A DNA stretch of 64,000 nucleotides, taken from contig CAADRB010000030.1 in NCBI GenBank assembly GCA_900708905.1, forward strand, positions 1,820,019-1,884,018. The letters are read 5' to 3'. This DNA is from Hymenolepis diminuta (lineage: Eukaryota > Platyhelminthes > Cestoda > Cyclophyllidea > Hymenolepididae). Below, one piece after another: positions 1-14,300 of this stretch. The position numbers were made by a program, and so were the translations under genes. Within the stretch, counting starts at the first letter, position 1. Each line of letters starts with the position of its first letter. The notes under the pieces were generated by a model. It saw only the letters and a program-made list of their open reading frames with translations, did not search any database and was not told the origin of the DNA.

Positions 1-3000
1 TTTAAAGCAAAAGCAATCACAAATGAGATCCCTGAATAGAAAACATCCTAAAGATAAAACAGCAGCGAGGACTCAAACTGGAAAAAATTGTAAATTTTTC
101 AAATCTCGATTTTTTTAACAAATTGGTACTAGGGGTTTTGCAGTTATACATTCAAGATTCTTGTCGAAACTTGATTTCTGTTTGTGACCAGTGAAGTGCA
201 CTTATTTTATTAGCAAATTGTGGTCTATTTTCATTTAACTTTTGAATGACAATTGAATATTATCTTAGCGGTTTGTAAAGAAATGGAACTGCTTTTTAAC
301 AGTTTCTGGGGAACCGCTTATCTATCGTTAGTATTGGGACTACTACGTCACTAAGGTCCCTATCACAATATACACATCATTATGACCATCAACTCCTAAA
401 AAAATTCGCATTTTCCCCTTTGTCTTTTTCAACTACGCCACCTGTCTTGAGCAGTTCTGAACTTATAGATATTCATTAGCAATCGTAGCCTTGTTGCACA
501 ACTTCTTTCATCAAACAGCCATCTTCCACAGCCCCAGGATCTTTCTTCATCTTTTATTAGCAAACTTTTGCTGCCAGGTCCTCCAGTCGGCCTCTCTACC
601 GCTTTTCACAGCCAGTTGCTATATTTGGTGTCCACCTACCTACTCAGTCCCTTTTCTACATCTCTATGGGAAAATTTTTACGGTTCCACACCTACGAAAT
701 TATTCGCCTACTTCTTACTCCTTGTTGCTCTACATCTCGTAATTTGAATATAATCTTGCTACAGCTGGTGAATCTCGTGTCTTTTGACATGGTAATCAAA
801 TACGAATAAATTAAAATCACAAATAAGTAATTCATGAATTAATTTTAATAAATTATGGTTGTAGGAATATATAGCATTTATTTTTGAGTATTTTCCTTTT
901 CTAACGCCAAATACACATTTCTAATGCACAAAGCCGGTATAAATCTGCCGAAACTTTCACATTGCTACCTTGTTATTCAACCATCAAAGTGCGGACAATA
1001 ACTTGCTGAAAGTTGGCATTTAAGATTTATTAATAATCATACACGAAAATTTCTTTCAAAATTCCCATTGTCTTTTTTGTTGAAAAATTGAACTGTTTAG
1101 GCAAGATGCAGAACTGCATTTTGAATTTGAATTATTACTTCTATCCAGTATTTTTAGACTGAGACAGTGCCTTAATGGAGTTAAATGTATTTAGTAAAAT
1201 ATTTTGGTACTGAATCTTGGGATGTTAAAGTACTTATTAGAATTCCAGATTGTAATTTAAACGTTGTGCAATAAGAAATGTAAAGGTGCAGGTTCATTCG
1301 AATAATTTTATTTTTACTGCAAATATCATATTTGGTCAGACTAATTTAGATTTACAGATTAAATCCTCACTTTCCCTTGAGTTAGGAAATAATTTTACCC
1401 TTCTTTAGTTACTTCATTTACATTTAGTCAAGCATAAAATTTAAGCTGCGTTGTGTTTTTCTAACCTTCTACATTACTGGTTGCCCGTTATAACTCAAAA
1501 TTCTGAATATTTGAAAAGCAATTCTTGATTCTCAATTTAAATAATGCAATTAAAAATTTTCAAATTAAGCATTTGGAGAGTACGTATATCATGAAGCCTC
1601 ATTTAGTTTCAGATTTGTACATCGGCAATCGGCAAATTTATTGAGTCCACTTAAAAGACACGAATTGGATATAGAGTAAATAACTTTTCGCAAAATATTT
1701 AAAGAGTGGATGTGAAAGTCAAATTTCGGTCTTGAAACTAGGATTTCTACACAACTATTGTTGCCATTATGGCCTGTTTTATCCATAAAACGTCTTTTCT
1801 CAAGAAGCTCATCTTCCAAGGCAGTTGTTGAAAATTACAGCAGATGTTAGTTTACAAGAGTAAAGACATGAGTGGATTTGCACATTATCGTTAAGTTCAA
1901 AATTTTCAGATTGGGGTAGAAAGACGGCATCTGAATAGATCAGTTGTAAAAGATATGGCTGTGTGTGTTAAAGCCAGTTTGAGTTCATAACGGAATCTGT
2001 GGTTTTGAGTTTGGCATAACAAATTTTGATGGTCTATAGAATTTGCATCCATGTAATAATCCATCACCACTTGGTTCACAAATAATGGGCTTTCTGTCTT
2101 CCAAATACGATGATAACTTTTTTGAACATTTAAACGTCTGGAGATCTTTTACAAAGTGATAATGCTCAAGCTCCTTTAGAAAAGCGTTTTCCAATTTTCC
2201 TCATGTGTTAGGGAGTGAGAAATTCGAATTCTGTCAGCTCCTTTATTAGCCAAACTAATTATTGCGGTTGACCATACCGCTTAGTAGGTGTACGCCGACT
2301 GACATGGAACCCATGGCTTCTACCCTCGCAAAGGAGGACATCAGCATTATAACTTTTTATTCATTCTGCTCATCAAGTTTATTTATTTTAGGAATAGACT
2401 TAGCCATGCATATCTTAGATTCCATTAACTGGAATAGCATTTGCAGAGTGTGAATCGAGACCATCTATAAACCTATTTTTTATGCTAATGGATGGTATTT
2501 TGAAATTATTTTATAATTTCAACAAAACAATCCGGTTATAACTTTATGTTACGGGCAGCAATTGGGGCGAAATTGCAGTATGAGTATTTGTCCAGTAAAG
2601 AAGACAAGAAGAGGGCTAGATTAAAATCAATTTTACTAAACAACTTTAGTAAAGCTAAAAATTAACCCAAATAACTAACGGTGGAGTTCTCCTTGAGTGA
2701 CCACAGCTTACAGAGCTTTGCTAACTTGAAAAATATACCTCTCATCTCTGCCATATTAAAATTGTAAGCAGTAGAATGTTATATAAGACAAAGTACCTCC
2801 TTAGCCATTGGGAAAATATGGATTGTGCTTTCGGAAAGTGAACTGCTCATTTGGTAAATTTTGTACAACCACAGAACAAAAATCAGTTGAAGTACTCCTC
2901 CTTGATAGCCTGACGTTGCAATCTGGATCGTTTTGCTCCCTTCCCATTACCATTTGTTGGACTCACTGTTATTTGATGACACTCGCTTTCCGCAATTAAA

Positions 3001-6000
3001 ATTTTCAATACTTTGTATTATTGTGGATAATAATAACTTACGTTACATGCCCAGTGAGTGGAATGACCGACCGGAATGGTTAGGTTTTACTGCTAAAATG
3101 GTTGGCAGAATTAGAATATTTCATCAAGGAAACTCATTGCTGTCATCCCCTAATCCAAGATGGGTGTTGGAAAACGATTTTTAAATAGGCTCAAAAATTA
3201 TTATTATGACCTAACGAACATGATAACCTGAAAACGAAAAGCGCCTCCGGTACTATTGAAACTGAACAAAGACAGAGGAATATTTCAAAAGTACTTTCTC
3301 AACTCCATTATCAATGCATTTAGGCTATCACTAAAGCATTGGTGGAATCATTTTATTTCACTGAAGTCAAGAGTTTCCGTTAAATTTTTTGTGTCACTGA
3401 TAATCAAAGTTTAAACCGATTTAATTGCAGCAGCTATTAAATTTTAAGGAGATAAGAAGGAATATGAAGAACATATTTCAGCACAGGGGGTATCGAATAT
3501 TGCAATTTGCCCATTTAGACGTAGGTTAAAATCATGACGGGTCAAGCTGAAACAAGAGAGGGAACAGTCGTGTTTCTCCATTTAAAGTGGTCATGGAAAA
3601 TATTCCGTTAGGAGTTAATCAGTGCAAAACATTAAACATCTAGAGTGCTTGCTAAAATTGTGATTTATATTGGGAGAAATCCATTCTTGAATGCAGGATA
3701 ACTCTTACAGAACTTGGATGAATACGAATTTAAATCAATGGTGTGCCCAATATTGTGAACACACAGACCAAATATATTTGTACAAGTGTGTTACTATAGG
3801 AAATAATGCTCAGTATATTCAAATAAAATCTAAACACACTTGTATCATATACGCCTTTTATCGCTAGCTGGAATGCCTACAGTATTGAGCTGCTAATAGT
3901 AAAGTATGAGACATCAAAACTACCATTCAACAGTCACTAAAGGGGCGATTGGCTGAACAGTGTAATCGATTGGGGTCTGTTTGCCATAGTTTTAATGGAC
4001 TGATCATTAACTGAGAAAAAAGCTGTTTATAATCGATGAAGGAAGTGAGGTACGGATCATTTTGACTGCATTTCGGTAGCCAGTGGTCATTAATAGCTGA
4101 ATTTCATGATAGAAAATCGTAGCCAATAATTTGAACCAACGTGCAATGCAGTATGCTTAAGCGTTTGGATGACCACATTTGCTTTGTTCGGTGGAAAGAA
4201 TGCAAAAGGTCTGTAAATGAAATGACTACTTAATTTTTAAAAAACCACAGCTTGGAAGTTGATCAATTAATTGCCCAATCAGCAAGTAACATAACAGTGA
4301 GAAGACTGAATAACTTGGTGATTGGAGAACGAACTCTGCCCATAGAACTCCATTAATTCTGATAGTGCCTCAAATGATACAATATTTTGTCTCCTGTTAG
4401 TAATCAGTGTTCTTAATATTGATTTTTGTCCATTTGCCAGACAAATAAATTAATAAATGAGTAATTTATTTGAATATGGTTAAGAAGCGAATGTTTGGAA
4501 GAATTATTCAAACCTGAGTATAGGTTTGTTTTACTAGGACAAAATAACTTAACTGGGAGTAGAAATGGAGCTCTAGTGAAAAGGGAATATTTGGAGCGAA
4601 ATATTACTTAGAAAAGCGAAAAAACTACCGAGAGACGATAAGCATCGGCCGTGAATGGAAATAATAAAACGAATAGATATCTTCTACCGAAAGGCCTAAA
4701 AAGCGAATCATTCTTCTGAAAAACGAAATGCGACGATTAATATAATTATGCCGCGAAATGCACCGATTTAGGAGTTAAGTGCCAAAGTACATTTAAATAA
4801 AAATTATTGAAAAATAAAATAGTATTACTTTTGCCACACTTTTAGGATTCTGAAGACTCTCTTCAAGCTTATGAATTATAATGTGAAGAACACAAACAAT
4901 TATTGAAATTGCCCTTAACGGAATTCGTAAAATTATCTCAATTTTTCTTGAATATGACTAATGCATAAAGTGCTTACTAGGCAGTCAACATATCCCAGTT
5001 ATTCATAACTATTTATAGTAGGCGGTCGTGGTTGATTCAAATGACTTGAACAATTATATTTCTCAATGAGCACTTTGAAATATCATATTAAGTGAGACTA
5101 GTGGAATCGACAAAAATTCACCAAATCAGCTGTCGAGAACAACTCTCGTTAAGGTACTTTGAATGTAACTAGTATTGTTTGGCCCCCTTCAGCGAGTTGA
5201 TGACCGAATTCAGCAGTTCTCTAAATTATGGGAATCCCAATTGGGATCCCAATTACGAAGTGAACCCTATTAAATTTCGACTTTTATTTTCACTCCCCAT
5301 TATTCATCAAATATTTAGCAAGATTAAGCGTGTTTGGTAGATTTAAGGCCTGTAAATGGTCTAGTATATTACGTTCTCCAGAAATGGTGACTCTTTAGGT
5401 GTTCTGGCGTTCATGGGTGACATTATCCTTATTTGACTTCTTCATCGTATTCCCATAATGTCCCATTTTCTTAAAATTGCGTCTTTCACTTGTCCGAATC
5501 TGTATAAATAACGTTTTGTCTGCTCAGCACATTCATCTGTTACCGGCACCTTTGTCAAACATATGTATTCTCTCTCACTCTCATGATTCCTGGTCCTATC
5601 TAAGAAAATCGTTCACAAATCTATTGTTTTCTGTCTCTTTATTGTGGTGAAGAGCGGTAAGAGATAGAAGCTAAGACCTGCAGAATAGCTAGGGGTTAAG
5701 TCAACCTGCTAGTTTATCCCTCTCTCTAAAATTGTACTCGGATTCCTCTATGGGCAACGAAATTAATATGTTACTTAATACTTTGAAAAATATTTAAAAT
5801 AAACTCTTCTTATTTTGCTCCTTTGAAAGTATAGTACATTATTCACCGATGTAGGATACTTAAAACCTCTTAAACTCTCAATCTTCCAACCTTTTGTGTA
5901 CTTCATTAAATAAATACTGCAGATAGACAGAGACTGTGGCATAAATACACGAAATCTGAAAACACCTATTTTAGTTCAGTAAACTGTAAATGTCCCAGAG

Positions 6001-6689
6001 TAGAACAACTAAAGGGTCAATAATATGTGGATGGTGGTAGGTTGTGATAAATCGAGAGGTAACAAAAAAAGATTAGTTTAATGGTGGACATCTATTTCTA
6101 TTATTACCTACTATTATCCATTCAAAGCGGTTTCTCATTTAAAGCGTTTATTTCTTTACACAGGATTTTACGTGAAAATTTGATAATTATACCCTTCTGT
6201 CTTTACATCGTTACGTAAAAGATATGACGGATAAAGCGACAGAATTTAAATCAGAATTTATAAAAGTAATCAAATACAGGTGATTAAACTTAGGTGAGTA
6301 CTTTAAATTCAAGGCCAGACTATTCCTTTGAAAAGCTGTAGAACGAAGTATATAAACAGTAGCGGTAGAACAAAGGGGGGTGTTATTTTTGCTTCTGTTA
6401 AAAAAACATTAAATTACCTAATTCAGAGGAAATCAAAAATGCTAAAAGGCATATGAACTCTCATTATCGGCATTCCGATTGATTCAAGCTGACTCGATTG
6501 GTAAAATTGTCATGGAAATGTAGTTATTTATTAAGAAAAAAATTCATGAAAATATTTAGATAGTGCCAACTCAGAATATCACATGATCCTTTAACAAGTA
6601 TGATTAGATTGAGTGCTATAGGGCTGTGTGTAGCAACTAAATGTTGACATCGAGTTCTTCTCTTTAAACCGAGTGTTTAAACAACTATA
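1..6689. other. Intergenic region, no gene recognised
   Basis: The open frames here are short, AT-rich and without recognisable domains, splice context or known motifs. The only structure I can support is one copy of a short dispersed repeat near 2169-2310. A stretch around 5500-5660 (TATAAATAA followed by pyrimidine-rich sequence) looks promoter- or LTR-like, but I could not match it to another copy. Confidence 0.6.
2169..2310 (+). repeat. Dispersed short repeat, copy 1
   Basis: It shares an ordered set of short blocks with copies near 14868, 21600, 29815 and 63210: a CTTTAGAAAAGCG-like block, a GAGAAACTCG/ATTCTGCC-like block, then CCAGAATTGACCAGTGCGRT and GGCCATCC-like blocks. Here the blocks are worn. 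It may be the 3' part of a larger non-LTR element or a SINE; no coding part was seen. Confidence 0.5.
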
Positions 6690-6750
6690 ACACATGGGCC
6701 GAAAAGTCCAGGGCCTAACAAAGAAAACAGTTTTTGGTACAAAATTAGCT

Positions 6751-7925
6751 TTATTCATCAACGTAATCTCCATCAAGAGCAACGCAATCATTCCAGTGCC
6801 GCTCTAACACTTCAATACCACTTTTGTAGAACCATTTATCTTTTGCCTCAAAATAGGCCTTAGTTTCAGCGATAACCTCCTCATTCGTGTGAAATTTCTT
6901 ACCGGCGAGCATTTATTTCAGGTCTGCGAACAGCCAGTAGTCGCTGGGAGCCAAATCTGGCGAATACGGTGGATGTGGGAGCAATTCGAAGTTCAATTCA
7001 TGTAGTTTTGCCATTATTTTGATTGACTCGTGACACGGTGCGTTGTCTTTATGAAACAAAATTTTCTTCTTTGCCACATGCGGTCGTTTCTTTGCAATTT
7101 CGGCCTTTAAACGCTCCAATAACGCCATATAATATTCACTGTTAATGGTATTNNNNNNNNNNNNNNNNNNNNNNNNNNNNNNNNNNNNNNNNNNNNNNNN
7201 NNNNNNNNNNNNNNNNNNNNNNNNNNNNNNNNNNNNNNNNNNNNNNNNNNNNNNNNNNNNNNNNNNNNNNNNNNNNNNNNNNNNNNNNNNNNNNNNNNNN
7301 NNNNNNNNNNNNNNNNNNNNNNNNNNNNNNNNNNNNNNNNNNNNNNNNNNNNNNNNNNNNNNNNNNNNNNNNNNNNNNNNNNNNNNNNNNNNNNNNNNNN
7401 NNNNNNNNNNNNNNNNNNNNNNNNNNNNNNNNNNNNNNNNNNNNNNNNNNNNNNNNNNNNNNNNNNNNNNNNNNNNNNNNNNNNNNNNNNNNNNNNNNNN
7501 NNNNNNNNNNNNNNNNNNNNNNNNNNNNNNNNNNNNNNNNNNNNNNNNNNNNNNNNNNNNNNNNNNNNNNNNNNNNNNNNNNNNNNNNNNNNNNNNNNNN
7601 NNNNNNNNNNNNNNNNNNNNNNNNNNNNNNNNNNNNNNNNNNNNNNNNNNNNNNNNNNNNNNNNNNNNNNNNNNNNNNTCACTTTTCCATCATTCAAAAC
7701 GATTTTGTGGATTTTTTTATGTTTTCTGGTGTCACCGCCTCATTTGGACGTCCACTGCGTCCTGCATCATCGGTGTCTCTACGACCGCGTTTGAAGTCAG
7801 CAAACCAACGTTTTATTGTTGTTTCTGATGGAGCCGAGTCCCCATAACACTTTTCAAGCCATTGCTTCGTTTGAACAGTATTTTTTCCCATCAAGGATTA
7901 AAACACGAAATTGTTTTTGATCCAT
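6751..7925 (-). pseudogene. mariner transposase, broken
   Basis: The frame would start at 7925 (MDQKQFRVL) and end at 6751, near the expected length of about 345 residues. Visible parts are the N-terminal helix-turn-helix region (KQWLEKCYGDSAPSETTIK, WFADFKRG), the linker GRSGRPNEAVTPENIKK, and the second and third catalytic aspartates in HKDNAPCH and SPDLAPSDYW, 34 residues apart (DD34D). Breaks are a small deletion just after MDQKQFRVLIL that shifts the frame, a one-base loss in the A-run after PENIKK, and an in-frame TAA right after LFADLK. The first catalytic Asp lies in the N gap. Tail motifs such as MLAGKKFHTNEEV and KWFYKSGIEVLE follow the stop, so the protein was once longer. Confidence 0.9.
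7153..7678. other. Assembly gap (N)
   Basis: 526 unresolved bases inside mariner copy 1. A matching gap occurs in copy 2, as expected if near-identical copies could not be assembled. Confidence 0.99.
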
Positions 7926-8104
7926 TGTTTTGAAAATAACAAAAGTAGCGTCACTCTTAGCACAATAACTCACAAACTAATGAATAGAATATTATGAAAT
8001 TTTAACAGCTGTCATTTGAAGGTTAGTATTAACGGAAAGAACAGTGACTGCAATAAAACTAGCGCCATCTATGTGTTAGACCCGGGACTTTTCAGCCCAT
8101 GTGT

Positions 8105-11100
8105 TACACTTAACCCTACCTCAGTATATCTAATCTGACCAATGCAGCCTTGTTTGTACCAGTACCAGCAGTAAGTCTGTCAAATCGTCTTGAGACCGAT
8201 GTTGCCGATAACAGCAAAAATGGCTCTAACAACTTGTATAGATGTGGTGAGACTATAACGACTTTTTGTCGACTATGACGAGGGCGATTGCGGATAAGGA
8301 ACGAACCATGTCAATATTTTTTAATCCCGCGCCATCAACCTGAAACGTCCATGTCATCTTTATGCCGTTTATTGATTTGTCCCTTGTCTGGTCAATCATA
8401 ATCAGAACAGCAAGCAGAGCGGCCAATTAACAGTAATGGCTGGTCGATCAAAATGCAATTCATAGTTATAAATAGTTTTCGGATTCAATCAATAAATGTC
8501 TTGGAGTGACGGCACCTTTATTTTCCCTCTCTCCTTTCCGATCTGAACAATCGCAATTTAGAACATATGCGCTTTATAAAAAATTTAGGGCATAAAGACG
8601 AATGAAAATGAAAAGTTGAAACAGGTGGACTGGTCGACACGAAGATATTTTCAAGCTGGTTGTTGAACTATGAGTACTGTCAACATATATCATGGTCTAG
8701 AAAACTCCGATGAGTTAAATGCAGATATGGAGAACTGAAAGCCAGTAAAATAGTCGAACCCATTTTGTTTCATCCTAATAATAAATTTCACGATATCCTA
8801 CCATATCTCCTCTAGGTACGTTCTTCTGTTCCCTTTAATATTCATATTTCACATTTTGATCTTTCATCCTCGTATTTCATTTTCTCTTTTGACGTTATCT
8901 TAGTTTCTCTTTCAATAAATATGTATTGCCAAATAAAATTGAATTATCATTCACAAGCCAACTATTCAGATATGCCATCAACATTAATGATGAATGACGA
9001 TGAATTCAGATTAATTTTTTCCCATGAACTATGTTTGAATATTTTGTTTACTTTTATGCACTCATGAATATTAAAGTCACTACTTATTTTAAAATAAGAA
9101 CAGTGGCTAGACAGCAAGCAGAGAATAACCGCCTGTTTAATATCTGTTCGAACAATATTGGTCGTAAGAAACCATTTATTTCATGAAAAGCATAACACGT
9201 TATTAGTATTTCTCATAAAAATAAAATCAAAACCACCAAATTTTATCTGAAAATGGTCACTAAACATTTACTGATGCTAATATATTTAATAGTTAGTATT
9301 ATCGTTATACATGTGAAAGCATCTTAAAATAAGAAACGAAATTTTAAATAATTATATTAGAAATGATAATAAATTCGGAGTGTCTAAAAGGTCTTGCCTC
9401 ATTTGACCGTTAGATTCATTTTGCAAACTTATTTACTTAATATGTTTACCTCGCTATTTTCTTTCAGGATGCTCTGATTGCCACATTTCTGAATTAGATC
9501 ACTTAGTTATTGCTTGAATTCACATCCGCAATGTCCAATGATCGGTTGATTAATGGTAGTGACTGTTCATACCATTTCAATGCATTCCGTTTTAATAGCC
9601 ATGGAAATAAATAAAATGATTTAAGCATAACGAAACCCATTAATGTTCAGTGATTAATCTTTAGGTCATTATTCAACACTTTTGCTGCTGTTTTCTATGA
9701 TTCTCGTTTGAATGTCTTTAAAAACTGGCAATTTAGAAAAAAATAGATTAATTTAAATAACACATTGACATAAATAAGGCCTCTACATATCTTAGCCTAT
9801 TATGAAATGCTTCTTCATGTGCGTTTGTAGATCAATTCCAATGTAGTACAATTTGCGGAAATGAGAACATTTGTTTTAGTGCAAATTCCAGCATTTACCG
9901 ACAGAAGGCGGAGGCGCTACCATCCAGTGTCATAAATGAAAATAAACTTCCGTTCTTGAAAACTTCTCATTTAGTTCAGTTCTCCGCTATACAATCTTCA
10001 AAACCAAGCATCAACAGAGTAGAAAATTGTTTAATATATCCCAAGTCAAAAAAGATTATTAATCTCACAAGATCGGGAAAAATTTTTTAACTTCCTTGTT
10101 GGAAATCATATTTGGGCACATTTTTATCTTTGGCATCGTCATATCTAACTCGTACATTTGTTTTGAACCCTTCTAGGTCAATAGAAATGAATAATCAGGT
10201 AATTTCAAAGCAGAAGATATCACAAATGCATATACCAGCTCAAAGTAAGTGTTATCTCTTACCGCATAGACAAAGTTTTAAAACACTTGCTGCAACCGTA
10301 AAATAGCACCAAAATATGCTTCCGTAAAATTGGCCGATGATTCATCTCAAACAGCAATAATACTCAACATTCTTATCGTACCAGTACCTAAATATCTGAA
10401 TCATTGGGCACGAATATGACACTAGTGCGACATCCACTATAAGTGAGATTTCACTTACCACTTTGGTATATTTACAGACGCTTAGATGCGAAAAATCGCC
10501 AAGCAAATTTTAAAGCGTCGAAAACACTTGACTTGAGCAGTAGGCACACATTCAGAAGCCACTTTTATGAGAATTTCGAATTCCATTATCTCTCTTGATA
10601 ATCAGACTAAGCCGAAACGGCCGGCCATCCACGCCACCAGATGCACACCGAAGGGAGCTAATCACCAACTTGTACGACATTCGTATCGATTATTGGTCAC
10701 CGGTAAAAAAAGTACTTTTCAGCATTTTAGGCAGAAGAAAAATCTTCGATTGAGAATGCATACTGCCATCCCTTCAAGTCAACAACATATGTACACGCCG
10801 CCGCTAAGTTTAAAAGGCATATGCTACTCCGAGGAAAAATATTGGAAGTTCCGCTCGTGTTCTTTCACCTCTTTCAGTTTCAGCTTCCCTCTCTTTCTAC
10901 CACTCACTTTCATACATCGATGAACCTCTTTAATAATTTACTGCTTACAAATCTTGCTCCTCTAGTGCGAGTATACATACCGCAGTCTTCACTCTAGCTT
11001 TTTAATGAAGGACAGAGCTCAGCCCGTTTCTACAGATATTTCGATAGCTACTTCACAATGAAAGAGACAAGACAAATTCTACGTGGCAATAATGGTAGAT

Positions 11101-11146
11101 TTAGTGTACATCAAAGGCAAGGAAAATACGCGCAGGGAAAGGGAAA
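8105..11146. other. Region downstream of UTP18, no gene recognised
   Basis: No protein domain is recognised. 8425-8500 has GGCCAATTAA, TATAAATAG and CAATAAA in order, resembling the promoter part of the LTR-like repeat near 12960-13040, so a degraded LTR may lie at about 8180-8540. An open frame at 10567-10923 (118 codons) has low-complexity Ser/Phe composition and overlaps a piece of the dispersed repeat (10605-10660, GGCCGGCCATCC), so I do not call it a gene. Confidence 0.5.
11001..11006 (-). terminator. Possible poly(A) signal of UTP18
   Basis: ATTAAA on the minus strand, about 140 bases past the UTP18 stop codon. It is a common variant signal, and the sequence alone does not prove use. 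Confidence 0.35.
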
Positions 11147-11314
11147 TCAGTACTTGCTTCCACGCCAATCAAAGCGGTAGAGAGCTGCGCGACCTGTAGT
11201 CTGTCCAACAGCGAGGTAACCACCACGAGGACTAAACCCTACCGACACCGGCCTGCCCAAATTACCCATGCAGGTAGGGAAAGCGGCATGAACTCGCTGG
11301 TTTCCAATGTCATA
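11147..11314 (-). CDS. UTP18: UTP18 exon 9 (last)
   Basis: Residues 375-429 and the TGA stop. VGFSPRGGYLAVGQTTGRAA corresponds to the family's final FSPRSGYFALGNEKGKA blade; the protein ends DWRGSKY. Confidence 0.95.
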   Translation of the reverse strand, partial: YDIGNQRVHAAFPTCMGNLGRPVSVGFSPRGGYLAVGQTTGRAALYRFDWRGSKY

Positions 11315-14300
11315 CTAAAATGAAGAAGAAATGATAATAAAAGAAATTGCATACAGGATAAAATTTAACTTAATATAAATCCGCTGTTCACTTTTTCTAA
11401 CGCAGATTTGGAATACAATCCTTTCCTTATAGGCTAGCTTACAATTTCGAAAATAAAATTTCGTTTGCTTTAGATTTCTATCAGTCTACTTAAACTTCAC
11501 TCAGACATGAATGTGTAACATTCCCAAGTAAATTGGCACCTTATGCGTTATATGCTAATTTTACTAAATGATAGTTGCACTAATAATCTACGATTAACAA
11601 CATGGAAAACGAAAACCAAACACAGGGTTTTCGTTACTTATATTACGAGTTTCTTAGTCATGAACACAATAATAATATACTTTTAGATTAATCTGATTGA
11701 ATATAAAAGGTAAAGCATCCCAATTCAGTTAATAAAGGCGTTAACGTCACTTGAAATGGGCAGAGAAATGATTTTCCACAACTGTTCAGATGAACTCGTT
11801 ATATACCACCTTTAATGTTAACAAGAACTAGGAAATGGATATGTACCGATGGACCCGATCTCGAGACCTCAGACTTAACGGATATCCAATTTGATTGTGG
11901 CCCACAATAAGTAAAATGTCATAATTATTATCCAGTCGTCTGCACAAATTTTAATTTAACTTGCTTTAAAGCTGGAGTCACAATATACACATCTAACTTT
12001 ATCTTGAATTGATGGTCGTCATTAATATTTAATCGTTTAAACAGGCCGACAGACACCGCCCAAGAGAAAATCGAATTATAGAAAACAACCCACGAGGGAA
12101 ATGCTTACCAATCTAGCAGCGCCGGGTTGGAGAGAGGAAGACATGTAGAGCATCTGCCCAGATGGGTGGAAAAGCAGTTGATCAACAGCGGTGACCAAAT
12201 TGCCCACCGATTTCAGTGGCTTTGGCCGTTTAGTCAAATCCTTCATCACTGATTCCCAAGTGTAGATGTTTACGTAACCCGATTCCGAACTGTAAAACGA
12301 AGAAATAGATCATAAACTAAATCAATACTTGGCATACTTTCATCATAAAGACTACACCTAATCTAGATGTGCGGATTTACTGCAGTACCTAGTTATTCTA
12401 GTTCAAAGAGTGACGAATCGGATAGATCCAAATGTTGTCAATGCGTCCCATGCAAGATTGCAGACAAATGTTTAAGTACAAATAAAATTTCAAAAAACCT
12501 CATGTTTTGAACATTTGTCTAGAATTCCTCTTTTATAAAAAATTGATTAACAATCGGTTTTTAAAATAGGGAATTACATCGAAATCATTTCACCTCAGTC
12601 TCAAAGCGACCGTTATTATGCGACCCAAAAAGCGTCAGATGCAATTCCAATTACTGCATGACTAATTGAATATATCAGACATTGAAATGGAAGGATTTGA
12701 AGGATGAATCTTTCTTCTCCATAATATTTATCTTACATACTCTCTAATCATCACTAAATTTGATTATCTTGTCTTTATAGTAATGTCTGTAAACTTTAAC
12801 CTTTCCTGACCCAAGCACTCCATAGACAAACATCGTGTGTCCTCAGCTGGCCTATTTTTCATCGATCGGAAAGGTAAGCATACCGCGGACGATAGTAGCA
12901 GACACCGCATGGTCGGCCCTGCTATTAGCCAGTCTTGTCTGCACTGGCCCTTCCTTTTCCTACAATCGTCCCGGCCAATTAAAGCACGCATACGATTATA
13001 TCCCTATGCGTGTCCTCACCCAAAGTGTCGATTATAAATAGCCTCCATCAGACACACACACACACCAAGGGACACCTGAGGGAACCCTAGCTCGCCAGAC
13101 GCATCTCCCGTTGCTCAATCCTTCTCCTCCAATTCCCTATTTTCCCTGTACTGAGCTTTGTTCAATACAACCTGGTCAACGCAATCCTTGGTGTTCTTTT
13201 TCTTTCATTTACTGTTAGCCATCTGCCGCTACATACTGGTGACCCTCAGCAATCTGGTGGCCCTCTACAAACTGGTGACTCTGCCACTACAGATTAAATA
13301 AGAACACAACCAAGAACCAAGGCTCAGAAAGCCGTTCAACAGAACAAATCTGGAACACATTTTCACTGCCGAGTATATAAGAATTCTAAGGCTACTTATG
13401 TTTTTGTAATTTAAACTAACTGGAAAATAATAATTAATGAATTGAAAAGACACGCTGTAACAATGTTTATAAAAGCGAAACACAGCAATTTAGATATTGC
13501 AAGATTTCTAAGTCTCCAGATCTTTCATTTTCAAATGAATGTTGAATGAAAACAATTGAGATGAAATGGACTACGAATAAAGGAATACGGCATTGTCAAC
13601 GGTTTGCTGACTCACTCTGAACACCCGAGTTTTTCAGAAAAGTACATGGCATGATGGAAAAAAAGCCTGGGAAGTCAATACGCGACATCTTGCCAAAGAT
13701 TTTCAAGTGTCTGAAGGAACAATAAAGAATGTTCTTCATCAAGACCTCGGACATGAATCATATGTTCTCAAGCGAGGCCAGTTTATGTCCACGAAAACAA
13801 CTCGTTTAATGTGTGCAAAACGACTCTAAAACAAATTGAAGTATCCGGAAGAATAGAAGAGTCTTTGCATTTTCTCTGACGAAAACAACTTCCACCCGGA
13901 TAAAAAAGTCGTTCTAGGAAATGATAGGTAGCTATGTAAGGGTGGACCTCACTGAAGTTCCAACTGTTAGGCATGCATACGAAGTTTCCAGCAACAGTGA
14001 TGGTTTTCGGTGTTGTCAGAGGCTTAGAATAAAAGCAGATGCAGATGCCCATGTGGAGACTCTTCAAACCATTGTTGTTAAGTTGTTGGATAGACAGAGT
14101 AGCCAATGGAGGAAGACCCTATGTCTTGCAACAAGATTCGGCTCTCAAAACCCACGATTGGATGGCCAAGAATTTTCATCATCATGCCACATGATGGCTT
14201 CATAACTGCTCACCAGACCTTAATCCTTTGGATTATTACGTGTGAGACAGAGTGTGGTTGAAAAGGAAGTTAATAAGCATCTCCATAACACCAAATCCAC

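Larger units (their letters stand above)
6690..8104 (-). mobile_element. mariner transposon copy 1 (DD34D), gapped
   Basis: The ends are imperfect inverted repeats starting ACACATGGGCYGAAAAGTCC. Each end is flanked by TA (6688-6689 and 8105-8106), the expected mariner target duplication. The element reads on the minus strand and contains a broken mariner transposase. About 526 bases in its middle are unresolved (N). Its sequenced part is almost identical to the copy at 49105-50403 on the other strand, which indicates recent transposition. The total length of about 1.4 kb is usual for mariner, although the gap length may be only an estimate. Confidence 0.93.

Noticed and set aside
10567..10923. 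118-codon open frame on the plus strand just downstream of UTP18
   Set aside because: Low-complexity composition, no domain, and it overlaps part of the dispersed repeat.
13921..14205. 94-codon open frame on the plus strand and its antisense partner
   Set aside because: Both are frames within the dead Tc1/mariner-type transposase; the true reading needs several frame changes.
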